Source of the DNA: Pseudodesulfovibrio indicus
Lineage (GTDB): Bacteria > Desulfobacterota > Desulfovibrionia > Desulfovibrionales > Desulfovibrionaceae
NCBI RefSeq assembly: GCF_001563225.1
Contig: NZ_CP014206.1
Location: 1,612,001 to 1,676,000, forward strand
Direction of reading: 5' to 3'
DNA length: 64,000 bases
This document shows, piece after piece, positions 23,419 through 33,235 of the stretch. The notes beneath the pieces are model-generated. The model searched no databases, had not been told where the DNA came from, and was given only the letters and a program-made list of their open reading frames with translations. Position numbers and translations under genes: made by a program. The stretch's first letter is position 1; each line of letters starts with the position of its first letter.

Positions 23419-24975
23419 TTACAGCTGGTTTTCCTTCTGCCGCCGAAGCTTTGCACGGCCCTCGGCGATCATGGATTCCAGCCCGTACTTCTTGACCCGG
23501 TAGCCCATCTGGCGGGCGGACAGCCCGAGCGCCTCGGCGGCCTTGTACTGGACCCAGCCGTTGCGCTCCAGGGCGGCCATGACCTCGTTGCGCTCGAACT
23601 CCTTGAGCGAGGTGTGGCGGGGGGCGTCCTCGGACACGGGCAGGGTCTCCTGGACCGCCGCCGTCTGCCCGGGCGAAAGGTAGGACTTGAGAAATTCCAG
23701 GCTGATGCGGTCCTCTTCGGACATGATCACCAGCCGTTCGATGAGGTTCTGCATCTCGCGCACGTTGCCCGGCCAGTCGTACCGGATCAGGGCGTCCAGG
23801 GCCGTGGAGGTCAGGTGGATGGACCGCCCGTAGTCGTTGGCCATCTTGTGCAGGAAGTGGTTGAGCAGCCCGGTGATGTCCTCCTTGCGCTCGCGCAGGG
23901 GCGGCACGCGGATGGGGAAGACGTTCAGCCGGTAGTAGAGGTCCAGCCGGAACTTGCCGCGCTCCACCAGGTGGCCGAGGTCTCGGTTGGTGGCGGCCAG
24001 GATGCGCACGTCGATGGTCCGGGTTCGGTTGGACCCCAGCCGCTCCAGCTCCTTGTCCTGGAGCACGCGCAGGAGCTTGGCCTGGAGGCCCATGGGCAGC
24101 TCGCCGATCTCGTCCAGGAAGATGGTTCCCGTGTCCGCCTCCTCGAACCGGCCGGGCCGGGTGTTGGTGGCCCCGGTAAAGGCTCCCTTCTCGTGGCCGA
24201 ACAGTTCGGATTCCAGCAGGTTGCCGGGGATGGAGGCGCAGTTGACCTTGATGAACGGGTTGCCCTTGCGCTCGGACAGCTCGTGGATGATGCGCGCGAT
24301 GAGCGTCTTGCCGACGCCGGATTCGCCGAGCAGCAGGACCGTGGCCCTGGTGGGCGAGACCTTCTCCATCTGGCGCTGGACCTCGACCATGGCCGAGCTC
24401 TGGCCCACGATGTACGGTCCCTTGGACTTCTTGGAAATCTGGTACTTGAGGGAGGTGTTCTCCCGTTTCAGGGCGGCCTCGCGGGCCATGATCTTCTCGT
24501 TCAGGCTCAGGAACTGGCCGATGAGCGTGGCCACCACCTTGAGGAAGTCCACGTCCTCCTCGAAGGAGACTTCGTCCTCGAACAGCCGGTCCACGTTGAG
24601 CACGCCGATGGGGTCGCCGTGGAGGATGATGGGCACCCCGATGAAGGAGATCATGCCGCGTTTGACCCGCCGCGAGCCGGTCTTGTCCAGGAAGAGCGGC
24701 TCCTTGTCGATGTCCGGGACGTAGTACGGCTCGCCGGTCTGGAAGATGCGGCCGGTGACGCCCTCGTCGAGCTTGTAGACCCCGCGCCGCTTCTCTTCCA
24801 GGGTCAGGCCGTAGGAGGCGTTGATGGAGAGCTGTCCGGTTTCCGGGTCGAAGAGGGTGACCGTGGCCCGCTGCATGGACAGCTGTTCGGAAAGGATCTT
24901 GAGCACGCCGTCCAGTGCCGACTCCAGGTCGATGGCCTGATCGATGACCTGGGCGATGGCCAACAGGGCCGACAT
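23419..24975 (-). CDS. nifA: Sigma-54-dependent nitrogen-fixation activator NifA
   Basis: 518 aa. Residues about 20-165 are a GAF sensor domain. The AAA+ domain (about 185-425) has Walker A GESGVGKT, the sigma-54-contacting GAFTGA loop, Walker [13 protein letters not shown], and [11 protein letters not shown] Fis-type helix-turn-helix is at the C-terminus ([28 protein letters not shown]). The Cys-rich linker of oxygen-sensitive NifA is absent. An ATG at 25002 is in frame, but the sigma-54 promoter at 25015-25029 predicts transcription from about 25003, and AGAGG sits only 1 base from that ATG. The ATG at 24975 is therefore the better start. The gene faces the nif operon and is its likely activator. 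Confidence 0.9.
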   Translation of the reverse strand: MSALLAIAQVIDQAIDLESALDGVLKILSEQLSMQRATVTLFDPETGQLSINASYGLTLEEKRRGVYKLDEGVTGRIFQTGEPYYVPDIDKEPLFLDKTGSRRVKRGMISFIGVPIILHGDPIGVLNVDRLFEDEVSFEEDVDFLKVVATLIGQFLSLNEKIMAREAALKRENTSLKYQISKKSKGPYIVGQSSAMVEVQRQMEKVSPTRATVLLLGESGVGKTLIARIIHELSERKGNPFIKVNCASIPGNLLESELFGHEKGAFTGATNTRPGRFEEADTGTIFLDEIGELPMGLQAKLLRVLQDKELERLGSNRTRTIDVRILAATNRDLGHLVERGKFRLDLYYRLNVFPIRVPPLRERKEDITGLLNHFLHKMANDYGRSIHLTSTALDALIRYDWPGNVREMQNLIERLVIMSEEDRISLEFLKSYLSPGQTAAVQETLPVSEDAPRHTSLKEFERNEVMAALERNGWVQYKAAEALGLSARQMGYRVKKYGLESMIAEGRAKLRRQKENQL

Positions 24976-25014
24976 CTTTAATCCGTGGACGCTCGCGTGC
25001 ATACCTCTTTGATA

Positions 25015-25029
25015 GCAAACAGAGTGCCA
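25015..25029 (-). promoter_or_regulatory. Sigma-54 promoter of nifA
   Basis: On the minus strand the sequence is TGGCAC-N5-TTGC, a perfect -24/-12 match. The expected start is near 25003-25004. This makes nifA itself enhancer-dependent, either autoregulated or under another activator. No CCTAC/GTAGG dyad was found upstream of it. Confidence 0.88.
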
Positions 25030-25154
25030 CGCGCGACAAATGGCGCTGTACTTGGCTTTTCGCCCGGTCGGTGCATACGAAAAGGGAGGTAGATTATTAC
25101 AAAAACGTCAACTCAAATAAGAGGATGTACATATCTGCAATATTCGGAAGGCGC

Positions 25155-26987
25155 TCAGCCCTGGTGCCGCCGGGGGCGCGGACCCTTTCCGGACCGGGGC
25201 TTCCTCCCTTTCCCGGGACGTCCGCCGGGTCCGGATCGGGGCGGGCGGCCGGTGTCCGGCATGAGGATGGCGTGCTGCCGCAGCCGTTCGGCGTCGGTCT
25301 TGGCCACGTAAATGGGCTTGCCCTGCATGTCGGTCCCGGCGTGGAACATGGCGGCCGCCGCCGTGCCGGGCAGGGGGATGAAGCACTGCACCTGTTCGGG
25401 CTTCCAGCCGCGCTGGTTCAGCCAGTCGTGCAGGGCGCGCATGTCCTCGTCGGTGCAGCCGGGGAAGGCGGACATGAGATACGGGATGACGTACTGCTTC
25501 TTGCCCGCCTTCTTGGACTCGCGGTCGAAGAGGTCGAGGAACTTTTCGAACACCGAGAAGGGGGGCTTGCGCATGAGCTTGAGCACCGAATCCGCCTGGT
25601 GTTCGGGCGCGACCTTGGCCTGGCCGCCCACGAACTCGCGGACCAGCCCGGTCAGGGCCTCCATGTCGGTCAGCCCGAGATCGATGCGCCAGCCCGAGGC
25701 CACGCGCACGTGCTTCACGGACTGCACGTCGGACACGGCGCGCAGCAGCCCCACGAAGTCCCGCTGGGCCACCCGGTAATGCTTGCAGATGCGCGGGGTC
25801 AGGCAGCTCGCCCGCTCGCAGGCGGACTGGTCAGCGGCGCAGTGCGCGCCCCACATGTTGGCGCTGGGGCCGCCCACGTCCGAGATGGAGCCGGTCCATC
25901 CCTTGACCTCGGTGATGGCTTCGGCCTCGCGGATGATGGACTCCCGGCTGCGGGAGCGGACGGTCCGCCCCTGGTGCAGGGCCAGGGTGCAGAAGGAGCA
26001 GCCGCCGGAACAGCCCCGGTGGGTGGTCACGCTGGTGCGGATCATGTCCGCCGCCGGGATGCGCTGCTTGTAGGACGGGTGGGGCAGCCGGGTGAAGGGC
26101 AGCCCGCCCAGCTCGTCCAGCCCCGCGGTGTCCAGAAGGGGACCGGGCGGGGCCACCATGACCAGCCTGCCGCCGGTCTCCTGGATGGCGTAGGCCTTGT
26201 TCTGATGGACCTGTTTCTCCAGCAGCCTGGTGGCCTCGATGAGCTGTTTCGGGTCGGCCAGGATGGCCTCGTGGGAGGGCAGTTCCATGACCTCGGCGTC
26301 CGGCGGGATGTCGTCGCGCGAACCGGCGGTGACCAGTCCGGGCAGAGCGGCCAACCGGGGCCTGAGCGCCCGCAGGTCCACCTCGCCCGCCTCCTCCAGC
26401 ACGGTCTCGATGGTCCGGGCCAGGGTGACGATGGAGTTCTCGGCCATGCCGTAGGTGATGGCCGTGGCCTTGGCGTCCAGGAGCACGGACTTGCGTACCG
26501 AGTCGGACCAGAAATCGTAGTGCGAGATGCGCCGGAGCGAGGCCTCGATGCCGCCCAGGATCACGGGCAGGCCGGGAAAGGCGCGCTGCACCGCGTTGGT
26601 ATAGGCGATGGACGCGCGGTTCGGGCGCGCGCCCGCCTGGCCGCCCGGGGTGTAGGCGTCGTCCGACCGCTTCTTGCGGAAGGCGGTGTAGTGCGCGAGC
26701 ATGGAGTCCAGGGACCCGGCGGTGACCCCGGCGAAGAGCCTGGGGCGGCCCATGCGCAGGATGTCGTCCGGCCTGTCCCAGGCGGGCTGGGCGCAGATGC
26801 CGGTGCGGAAGCCGTGGTGCACCAGCCAGCGCCCCAGCAGGGGCGCGCCGAAAGAGGGGTGGTCCACATACCCGTCGCCGGTGACCAGCAGGATGTCCAG
26901 CTCGGCCCAGCCCAGCGCATCCATCTCCTCGCGGGACATGGGCAGCACAATCGGCTGGTCGAGACTCGTGTTCGCGTGCATAACCAT
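25155..26987 (-). CDS. ygiQ: YgiQ-family radical-SAM protein (UPF0313)
   Basis: About 610 aa. The radical-SAM motif is CSGGCSFC in HRGCSGGCSFCTLALHQGR near the middle, and the family pattern SVTTHRGC, DVGGPSANMWG and KVAPEHQADSVLKLMRKP is clear. Further Cys follow (HCAADQSACERASCLTPRICKHY), as in YgiQ. The N-terminal part starting LPMSREEMDALGWAELDILLVTGDGYVDHPSFG is the family's cobalamin-binding-like region. The C-terminal 40 residues are Gly/Arg/Lys/Pro-rich. The function of YgiQ is not established. The ATG at 26987 is chosen because the family's first block begins 15 residues later; an ATG two codons on is equally possible, and the frame is open further upstream in low-complexity sequence. 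Confidence 0.88.
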   Translation of the reverse strand: MVMHANTSLDQPIVLPMSREEMDALGWAELDILLVTGDGYVDHPSFGAPLLGRWLVHHGFRTGICAQPAWDRPDDILRMGRPRLFAGVTAGSLDSMLAHYTAFRKKRSDDAYTPGGQAGARPNRASIAYTNAVQRAFPGLPVILGGIEASLRRISHYDFWSDSVRKSVLLDAKATAITYGMAENSIVTLARTIETVLEEAGEVDLRALRPRLAALPGLVTAGSRDDIPPDAEVMELPSHEAILADPKQLIEATRLLEKQVHQNKAYAIQETGGRLVMVAPPGPLLDTAGLDELGGLPFTRLPHPSYKQRIPAADMIRTSVTTHRGCSGGCSFCTLALHQGRTVRSRSRESIIREAEAITEVKGWTGSISDVGGPSANMWGAHCAADQSACERASCLTPRICKHYRVAQRDFVGLLRAVSDVQSVKHVRVASGWRIDLGLTDMEALTGLVREFVGGQAKVAPEHQADSVLKLMRKPPFSVFEKFLDLFDRESKKAGKKQYVIPYLMSAFPGCTDEDMRALHDWLNQRGWKPEQVQCFIPLPGTAAAAMFHAGTDMQGKPIYVAKTDAERLRQHAILMPDTGRPPRSGPGGRPGKGRKPRSGKGPRPRRHQG

Positions 26988-27124
26988 CCGCGCATGATGA
27001 ACCACCCGCCCCCTTTGGTCCACTTTTTTTCGCTGTTCGCCCCGGCGTCGCCGCTGCGGACCCCATTGCGGCCTGTACAGACAAACCGGATGTCGGTAGT
27101 GTGGAAAGGTCAAAGGAGAACTGC

Positions 27125-28120
27125 ATGAAAGCGATGCTTTTGGAACAATACGGACCGGAACCCGTCTTTGCCGAGCGCGACCTGCCCATGCCCGAACCCG
27201 GACCGGGCGAGGTCCTGATCAAGGTGGCCGGAACCAGCCTGAACCCCATAGACAACAAGATCGCCACCCTGGGGTCGGCACTGGCCTTCGCCCCGGACGC
27301 GCCCGCCGTGCTGGGCATGGACGTCTCGGGCACGGTGGCCGGGGTGGGCGAGGGCGTCACCCGGCTGGCCGAGGGCGACCCGGTCTTCGGTTGTGCGGGC
27401 GGCGTGCGCGGCATTCCCGGCGCATTGGCCGAATACATGGTCGCGGACCAGCACCTCCTGGCCGCGCCGCCGGAGTGCATGGACCTGGCCGACGCCGCGA
27501 CCCTGCCCCTGGTCTCCATCACCGCCTGGCTGGCCCTGTTCAACAAGGGCGGGCTGCGGCGCGGGGAGCGGCTGCTGGTCCACGGCGGGGCCGGGGGCGT
27601 GGGCCACATGGCCGTGCAGCTCGGCGTCCACGCCGGGGCCGAGGTCTACGCCACGGTCTCCTCCCCGGACAAGGCGGCGGTGGTCGAGGCGTTGGGCGGC
27701 ATCCCCATCGACTACCGGGAGACCCCGGTGGCCGAATACGTTGCCGACTGCACCGGGGGCGAGGGGTTCGACCTGGTCTTCGACACCGTGGGCGGCCCGA
27801 CCCTGGATGCGTCCTTCGAGGGCGCGCGGATAGACGGGCGGGTGGTTTCCACCGTGACCCGGTCCACCCACGACCTCAGCTTGATGCACGCCAAGAGCCT
27901 GTCATTGCACGTTGTCTTCATGCTCCTGCCGCTGATCACCGGCAAGGGCCGGGGACTGCACGGGCGCATCCTGGCGGACGTGGCCGGGCTGGTGGACGAC
28001 GACCGGCTGGCCGTGCTCCTGGACGAGCGCAGCTTCGGATTCCGGGAGATCGCCGAGGCCCACCGCTATTGGCAGCGGGGCGAAGCCATGGGCAAGATCG
28101 CAGTATCGGTAAGCGGATAG
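27125..28120 (+). CDS. Zinc-free quinone oxidoreductase-like MDR dehydrogenase
   Basis: 331 aa NAD(P)H-dependent medium-chain dehydrogenase/reductase of the quinone oxidoreductase group. The GroES-like domain starts MKAMLLEQYGPEPVF and contains LNPIDNKI and VLGMDVSGTV; the catalytic zinc ligands of alcohol dehydrogenases are absent. The Rossmann motif is VHGGAGGVGHMAVQL near residue 155, then FDLVFDTVGGPTLD. AAGGAG lies 7 bases before the ATG. It is divergent from ygiQ and separate from the adhesion locus. The natural substrate cannot be read from the sequence. Confidence 0.9.
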   Translation: MKAMLLEQYGPEPVFAERDLPMPEPGPGEVLIKVAGTSLNPIDNKIATLGSALAFAPDAPAVLGMDVSGTVAGVGEGVTRLAEGDPVFGCAGGVRGIPGALAEYMVADQHLLAAPPECMDLADAATLPLVSITAWLALFNKGGLRRGERLLVHGGAGGVGHMAVQLGVHAGAEVYATVSSPDKAAVVEALGGIPIDYRETPVAEYVADCTGGEGFDLVFDTVGGPTLDASFEGARIDGRVVSTVTRSTHDLSLMHAKSLSLHVVFMLLPLITGKGRGLHGRILADVAGLVDDDRLAVLLDERSFGFREIAEAHRYWQRGEAMGKIAVSVSG

Positions 28121-28299
28121 TCTCCTCTCGGGAATATTTTGGGGATGAACTATCCGGGATAGCAAGGAATAATCCACTTGGGGCTTGACAAATTTCGCCT
28201 CAGGGGAAAGATTGTGTATCTAATACTGTAAGAATTGGACGGTCGGCCCCGGACAGGGGGTTCGATCGTTGTGAATCAATCCTCATCCAAGTGAAATCT

Positions 28300-31155
28300 A
28301 TGCCCCCTGAAAAAAACCCAGCGTCACAATCAGCCGCCAAGCCGGCTCCGGCCACGAAAAACGGAAAGGCTGCTCCGACGAAGGACGGCCCCAAGCCCGG
28401 CCCCGGAAAACCGGAGAGCGCGAAGCCGGCCGCCAGGACGGCGTCCAAGCCGACGCAGATGGATACCAAGCCGGTGGACGCGGCCAAGACCGCGACTATC
28501 CCTGCGGCCAAGACCGCGCCAGCTCCTGCGGCCAAGCCTATGCCCAACCCGGCCCCCGCCGCCAAACCCGGCCCGGCCCCGGCAGCCCCCGACGCTTCGG
28601 GCGGAACCACAAAGCCACCGGCGGGAGCCCCGGTCAACGGGAAACCCCAGCCCGGTCCGGCGCAACCCACCTCCGGCGCTTCCGGCCAGCCGCAGCCCGG
28701 TCAACCGCAGCCCGGTCCGGCACAACCGGGTCAGCCGCAGCCCGGCCAGGCGCAGCCCGGTCCAGGCGCTCCCGGCCAACCACAGCCCGGCCAGCCGCAA
28801 CCCGGTCCGGCACAACCGGGTCAGCCGCAGGCCGGTCAACCGCAGCCCGGCCAGGCGCAGCCCGGTCCAGGCGCTCCCGGCCAACCACAGCCCGGCCAGC
28901 CGCAACCCGGTCCAGGGGCTCCCGGCCAGCCGCAACCCGGCCAGATGCCCCCCGGCATGCCTCCGGGCTTTCCCGGCGTGCCGGGCATGCAGCAGCCCGT
29001 GCGCGTGGAGACCGACGAACGGCTGACCCCCAAGGACATCGATTTCCAGCCGCCCCTGGTCATCTGCCTCTCGATCATCAGCCGGCTGCTCGGCAAGCCG
29101 GTCTCCTCGGCCACCCTCAAGGCGGGCATTCCCCAGCAGGAGGGCGTCATCACCGCGGCCTCCATCGTGCGCTCGGCCGAGCGCATCGGCATCACCGCCA
29201 AGACCGTGTACCGCGAGAAGCTCCGGTCCATCACCAAGCTGGTCATGCCGTGCATCCTGCTGCTGCGCGGCGGCAACGCCTGCGTCCTGGTGGACACCAC
29301 CAACAACGCGGCGCGCGTGGTGGTCCCCGGCCACGGCATGGACGAGACCGAGATTCCCCTGGCCAAGCTCGAGGAGGAGTACACCGGGTACGCCATCTTC
29401 TGCCACCGCAAGTCCAAGCTGGACAAGCGGGCCAGCGAGCTGAAGCTGATCAAGACCAAGCGCTGGTTCTGGGGCGTCCTCGCCAAGTTCTGGCCCATCT
29501 ACAAGCACGTCATCGGCGCCTCGATCATGACCAACATCATCATCGTGGCCTCGCCGCTCTTCGTCATGAACGTGTATGACCGGGTCATCCCGAACAACGC
29601 CACCGACACCCTCTGGGCGCTGGCCATCGGCATCGTCATCGCCTACACCTTCGACTTCCTGCTCAAGAACCTGCGCAGCTACTTCGTGGACGTGGCGGGC
29701 CGCAACGCGGACGTGCTTATCGGCTCCAAGATCATGAACCACCTCATGTCCGCCAGGCTGGACCACATGCCGGAATCGGCGGGCGCGGTGGCCAACAACA
29801 TCCGCGAGTTCGAGTCCCTGCGCGAATTTTTCGGGTCGTCGTCCCTGGTGGCGCTCATCGACATGCCGTTCCTTGTGCTGTTCATCGTGGTCATCTACTT
29901 CATCGGCGGGCCCATCGCCTATCCGATCTTCGTGGCCGTGCCGCTGGTCATCCTGGTGGGCGTGTTCCTCCAGATTCCGTTCCAGCACATCATCGAGAAC
30001 CACTACAAGGAATCCACCCAGAAACACGCGCTCCTGTTCGAGATCGTCCAGGGGCTGGAGACCATCAAGACCTCCATGGCCGAAGGCCGCATGCAGGCGC
30101 GGTGGGAAAACGTGGTCGGTCTGTCCGCCCATTCCAACAGCCGGGCCAAGACCATGGCCAACATCTCCATCACCTTCTCGGTGTTCATCACCCAGATGGT
30201 CTCGGTGGCCGTGATCATCACCGGCGTGTACCTGATCTCCAAGGGCGAGCTGACCGTGGGCGCACTGATCGCCTGCAACATCCTGTCCGGCCGGTCCATG
30301 GCCCCGCTGTCGGCGGTGGCCGGGCTGCTCTCCCGCTATCAGCAGTCCCGCATGGCCCTGAACGCCCTGGACATGCTCATGGAGATGCCGTCCGAGCGGC
30401 CCGAGGACAAGGAGGCCTTCCACTACGGCACCATCGAGCCGTCCGTGACCCTGACCAACGTCTCCTTCAGCTATCCCGGCACGGACAAGGCCGTTCTCCA
30501 CGACGTGAACCTCAGCCTGAAGCCGGGCGAACGGGTCGGCATCGTCGGCCGCACCGGCGCGGGCAAGACCACCCTGGGCAAGCTCTGCGTCGGCCTCTAC
30601 CAGCCCGTGGAGGGCTCGGTGCAGGTGGGCGACATCGACCTGCGCCAGATGGACGTGGCCGACCTGCGCAGAAAGGTGGGGTACATCTCCCAGGACAGCC
30701 TGCTCTTCTACGGCACGCTCAAGGACAACATCGCCTTCGGCCTGCCCGAGGCGGACGACCAGTCCATCAACGCCGCCGCCGAGATCGCCGGGGTCAACGA
30801 CTTCGTGCGCGACCATCCGGCGGGCTTCGGCATGATGGTCGGCGAGCGCGGCACCTCCCTTTCCGGCGGCCAGCGCCAGGCGGTGACCATCGCCCGCGCC
30901 CTGCTGCCCGACCCGGAGGTCCTGATCATGGACGAGCCGTCCAGCAACATGGACAACCAGTCCGAATATCGGCTCAAGGAGCGGCTCAGGAGCTATATCG
31001 AAGGCAAGACGCTCATCGTCATCACCCACCGCCATTCCATGCTCGACCTGGTGGATCGGCTGGTGATCATGGACCGGGGCAAGATCGTCGTGGACGGGCC
31101 CAAGCAGGCCGTGCTCGACGGGCTCAGGTCCGGTCAAATCAAGGTTTCCCTGTGA
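28300..31155 (+). CDS. lapB: LapB-like type I secretion ABC exporter with Pro/Gln/Gly-rich N-terminal extension
   Basis: 951 aa, about 230 longer than typical LapB. Residues 1-240 are Ala/Lys/Pro-rich and then PQPGQ-type repeats. Residues about 250-370 are a C39-peptidase-like domain without catalytic Cys and His, as in exporters of retained adhesins. Membrane helices lie at about 400-690, and the nucleotide-binding domain has GRTGAGKTT near 750, LSGGQRQ near 852 and VLIMDEP near 873. It exports the giant adhesins with the LapC-like and TolC partners. GTG at 28291 is also in frame; ATG at 28300 is preferred, with only a weak ribosome site. A TTGACA at 28185-28190 has no convincing -10. The stop is 7 bases before the next gene. 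Confidence 0.93.
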   Translation: MPPEKNPASQSAAKPAPATKNGKAAPTKDGPKPGPGKPESAKPAARTASKPTQMDTKPVDAAKTATIPAAKTAPAPAAKPMPNPAPAAKPGPAPAAPDASGGTTKPPAGAPVNGKPQPGPAQPTSGASGQPQPGQPQPGPAQPGQPQPGQAQPGPGAPGQPQPGQPQPGPAQPGQPQAGQPQPGQAQPGPGAPGQPQPGQPQPGPGAPGQPQPGQMPPGMPPGFPGVPGMQQPVRVETDERLTPKDIDFQPPLVICLSIISRLLGKPVSSATLKAGIPQQEGVITAASIVRSAERIGITAKTVYREKLRSITKLVMPCILLLRGGNACVLVDTTNNAARVVVPGHGMDETEIPLAKLEEEYTGYAIFCHRKSKLDKRASELKLIKTKRWFWGVLAKFWPIYKHVIGASIMTNIIIVASPLFVMNVYDRVIPNNATDTLWALAIGIVIAYTFDFLLKNLRSYFVDVAGRNADVLIGSKIMNHLMSARLDHMPESAGAVANNIREFESLREFFGSSSLVALIDMPFLVLFIVVIYFIGGPIAYPIFVAVPLVILVGVFLQIPFQHIIENHYKESTQKHALLFEIVQGLETIKTSMAEGRMQARWENVVGLSAHSNSRAKTMANISITFSVFITQMVSVAVIITGVYLISKGELTVGALIACNILSGRSMAPLSAVAGLLSRYQQSRMALNALDMLMEMPSERPEDKEAFHYGTIEPSVTLTNVSFSYPGTDKAVLHDVNLSLKPGERVGIVGRTGAGKTTLGKLCVGLYQPVEGSVQVGDIDLRQMDVADLRRKVGYISQDSLLFYGTLKDNIAFGLPEADDQSINAAAEIAGVNDFVRDHPAGFGMMVGERGTSLSGGQRQAVTIARALLPDPEVLIMDEPSSNMDNQSEYRLKERLRSYIEGKTLIVITHRHSMLDLVDRLVIMDRGKIVVDGPKQAVLDGLRSGQIKVSL
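28640..28960 (+). repeat. Proline/glutamine-rich repeat tract with 71-bp exact direct repeat
   Basis: Codes for GQPQPG/GPAQPG/GPGAPG units. A 71-base segment at 28738-28808 recurs exactly at 28843-28913, a 105-base (35-codon) offset, showing recent tandem duplication. Copy number is likely to vary between strains. Confidence 0.85.
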
Positions 31156-31162
31156 GGACGAA

Positions 31163-32488
31163 ATGAGTAATAAATACGACAGAGAAACGCTGCTCTTCAT
31201 GAGCGAGGTGGACCAGGCCATGTACGGCAAGGGCCACAAGCTCGCCTATGTCATGTCCACCGCCATCCTGCTGCTGATCGTCATCTTCATCATATGGGCC
31301 AGCCTGGCCATGCTTGACGAGCGGACACGCGGCTTCGGCAGGGTCATCCCGTCCCAGCGCATCCAGGAGATCCAGAACCTGGAAGGCGGCATCCTCAACG
31401 AGCTCTTCGTGCGCGAAGGCCAGAACGTGCAAAAGGGCGATATCCTGGCCCGGCTGTCCAACGAGCAGGCGGCCAGCTACTACCGCGACGCCTACAGCAA
31501 GGCCCTGGAGCACAAGGCGGCCATCGCCCGGCTCCAGGCCGAGGCGAACGGGACCGATCCGGTCTTCCCCGACGAGGTTCTCAAGGAGGCTCCGCAGCTG
31601 GCCGAGGATCAGCTGCGCATCTTCAAGGCCCAGCGGGACAAGCTGGAGATCGAGGTCGGGCTGCTGGAGGACCAGTACCAGCAGCGGCAACAGGAAGTGA
31701 ACGAGATGGTCGGCCGCCGCAGGCAGCTGCGTGAAAGCCTCCAGGTGGCCGAGCGCCAACGCGACATCGCCAAGCCCCTGGTGGAGAAGCAGATCCACTC
31801 CGAGCTTGATTATCTGCGGTTGGAACAGACCGTGGTCCAGATGCGCGGCGACGTGGAGGCCCTGTCGCTGGGCATTCCCCGCGTGCAGCGGGCGGCCAAG
31901 GAGGCCAAGGGACGTATCGACCAGGCCCGGGCGGAATACCGCACCCACGCCCTGGAGGAGATCAACGAGCGCAGGCAGGAACTCAAGTCGATCATGGAGA
32001 ACCTGAGTTCCGGCGGCGACCGCGTGACCCGTACCGACGTGCGCTCGCCGGTCAAGGGCATCGTCAAGCACATCATGGTCAACACCATCGGCGGCGTTGT
32101 CCGGCCCGGCGAATCCATCATGGAGGTCGTGCCCGTGGACGACACCCTGCTGGTGGAGGCCGAGGTCATGCCTTCAGACATCGCCTTCCTGCACCCCGGC
32201 CAGAAGGCCATGGTCAAGATCACCGCCTACGACTTCTCCATTTATGGCGGACTGCAAGGCACGGTGGAGAACATCTCGGCGGACACCATCGAGGACGAGC
32301 GCGGCGAGAGCCACTATCTCGTCAAGGTCCGGACCAAGCAGAACGCCATAACCTATCACGGCCAGCAACTGCCCATCATTCCGGGCATGACCGCCAGCGT
32401 GGACATCCTGACCGGCGAGAAGTCGGTCCTGGATTATCTGCTCAAGCCGCTCCTCAAGGCCAAGCAGAACGCGCTCAGGGAACGCTAG
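31163..32488 (+). CDS. lapC: LapC/HlyD-like membrane-fusion protein
   Basis: 441 aa. One membrane helix at about 29-51 (YVMSTAILLLIVIFIIWASLA), a lipoyl-like half motif (GRVIPSQRIQEIQNLEGGIL and ELFVREGQNVQKGDILARL), a long coiled coil from about 100 to 290, then VRSPVKGIVKHI and a beta-barrel region with GMTASVDILTGEKSVLDYLLKPL, the closing signature of HlyD/LapC. It bridges the inner-membrane exporter and TolC. Starts 7 bases after the ABC gene and is followed after 10 bases by lapG, so it belongs to one operon. Confidence 0.93.
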   Translation: MSNKYDRETLLFMSEVDQAMYGKGHKLAYVMSTAILLLIVIFIIWASLAMLDERTRGFGRVIPSQRIQEIQNLEGGILNELFVREGQNVQKGDILARLSNEQAASYYRDAYSKALEHKAAIARLQAEANGTDPVFPDEVLKEAPQLAEDQLRIFKAQRDKLEIEVGLLEDQYQQRQQEVNEMVGRRRQLRESLQVAERQRDIAKPLVEKQIHSELDYLRLEQTVVQMRGDVEALSLGIPRVQRAAKEAKGRIDQARAEYRTHALEEINERRQELKSIMENLSSGGDRVTRTDVRSPVKGIVKHIMVNTIGGVVRPGESIMEVVPVDDTLLVEAEVMPSDIAFLHPGQKAMVKITAYDFSIYGGLQGTVENISADTIEDERGESHYLVKVRTKQNAITYHGQQLPIIPGMTASVDILTGEKSVLDYLLKPLLKAKQNALRER

Positions 32489-32498
32489 GACATCCCGA

Positions 32499-33185
32499 AT
32501 GCCTGGCCGGGGGATATACAGGACGATCGTGGTCACGCTCTGCGCGGCCTCCATCGTCGCAACCCTCGGCTGGGCCGGGACGGCCCACGCCGCCTCGCCG
32601 GACAAGCGCCAGCTCCTCGGGACCCTGGAGTTCAAGGGCAGCCTCAGCAAGCTGCCCAAGTGGACCCGCGTGCTCGACAAGATGAAGGCGTGGAAGGGAT
32701 ACTTCAACGACGCCGCCACCGCCAGCCATCCCTCCAAGCAGGCCTGGAACACCCTCAAGGCGTCCCTCAAGGACGCTTCGGAGCTCGACAAGCTCAAGGC
32801 GGTGACCAAGTTTTTCAACAAGTGGCCGTACCGGCTGGACAAGGCCAATTGGGGCGTCAGCGAGTACTGGGCCACCCCGTGGGAGTTCCTCAAGAAGTCC
32901 GGTGACTGCGAGGACTATTCCATAGCCAAGTTCTACGGCTTGCAGGAGCTGGGGTTCTCCGGCGACCAGATGCGCATCGTGGCCGTCAAGGACGCCATTC
33001 GCGGCATCGGCCACGCCGTCCTTGCGGTCTATGCAACGGACGACATCTATATTCTCGACAACCAGACCGTCATGGTCCTCTCCCACGAGAAGTACAAGCA
33101 TTACATCCCGCAGTACTCGGTCAACGAGAAGTACCGCTGGATGCACGTGGCGCCCAAGAAGCAGACCACGTACGAGAAGAAATAG
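32499..33185 (+). CDS. lapG: LapG-like periplasmic transglutaminase-fold cysteine protease
   Basis: 228 aa. A signal peptide ends near AHA at residues 29-31. The catalytic triad is Cys137 (SGDCEDYS), His172 (IGHAVLAV) and Asp187 (YILDNQ), nearly the same positions as in studied LapG proteins, and Asp136 and Glu138 match their calcium-binding pair. In Pseudomonas and Legionella LapG cuts the N-terminal retention module of a giant adhesin at a di-alanine site, releasing it from the cell. A TAAD sequence of this type occurs at residues 101-104 of the adhesin at 38455-52287. Control normally comes from the c-di-GMP receptor LapD; here the next gene encodes a different kind of receptor. Confidence 0.92.
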   Translation: MPGRGIYRTIVVTLCAASIVATLGWAGTAHAASPDKRQLLGTLEFKGSLSKLPKWTRVLDKMKAWKGYFNDAATASHPSKQAWNTLKASLKDASELDKLKAVTKFFNKWPYRLDKANWGVSEYWATPWEFLKKSGDCEDYSIAKFYGLQELGFSGDQMRIVAVKDAIRGIGHAVLAVYATDDIYILDNQTVMVLSHEKYKHYIPQYSVNEKYRWMHVAPKKQTTYEKK

Positions 33186-33235
33186 GCGTGTCCCGCCCTG
33201 TGGCGGGGCCACGCAAAACCAGATGGAGTAATGTC

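Noticed and set aside
28185-28226. Sigma-70 promoter for the exporter operon
   Set aside because: A perfect TTGACA is present, but the hexamers at 16-18 bases match the -10 consensus poorly, and TAATAC at 28221 is too far away.
28738-28913. CRISPR-like array
   Set aside because: The repeats are in-frame coding repeats for PQPGQ units with no unique spacers.
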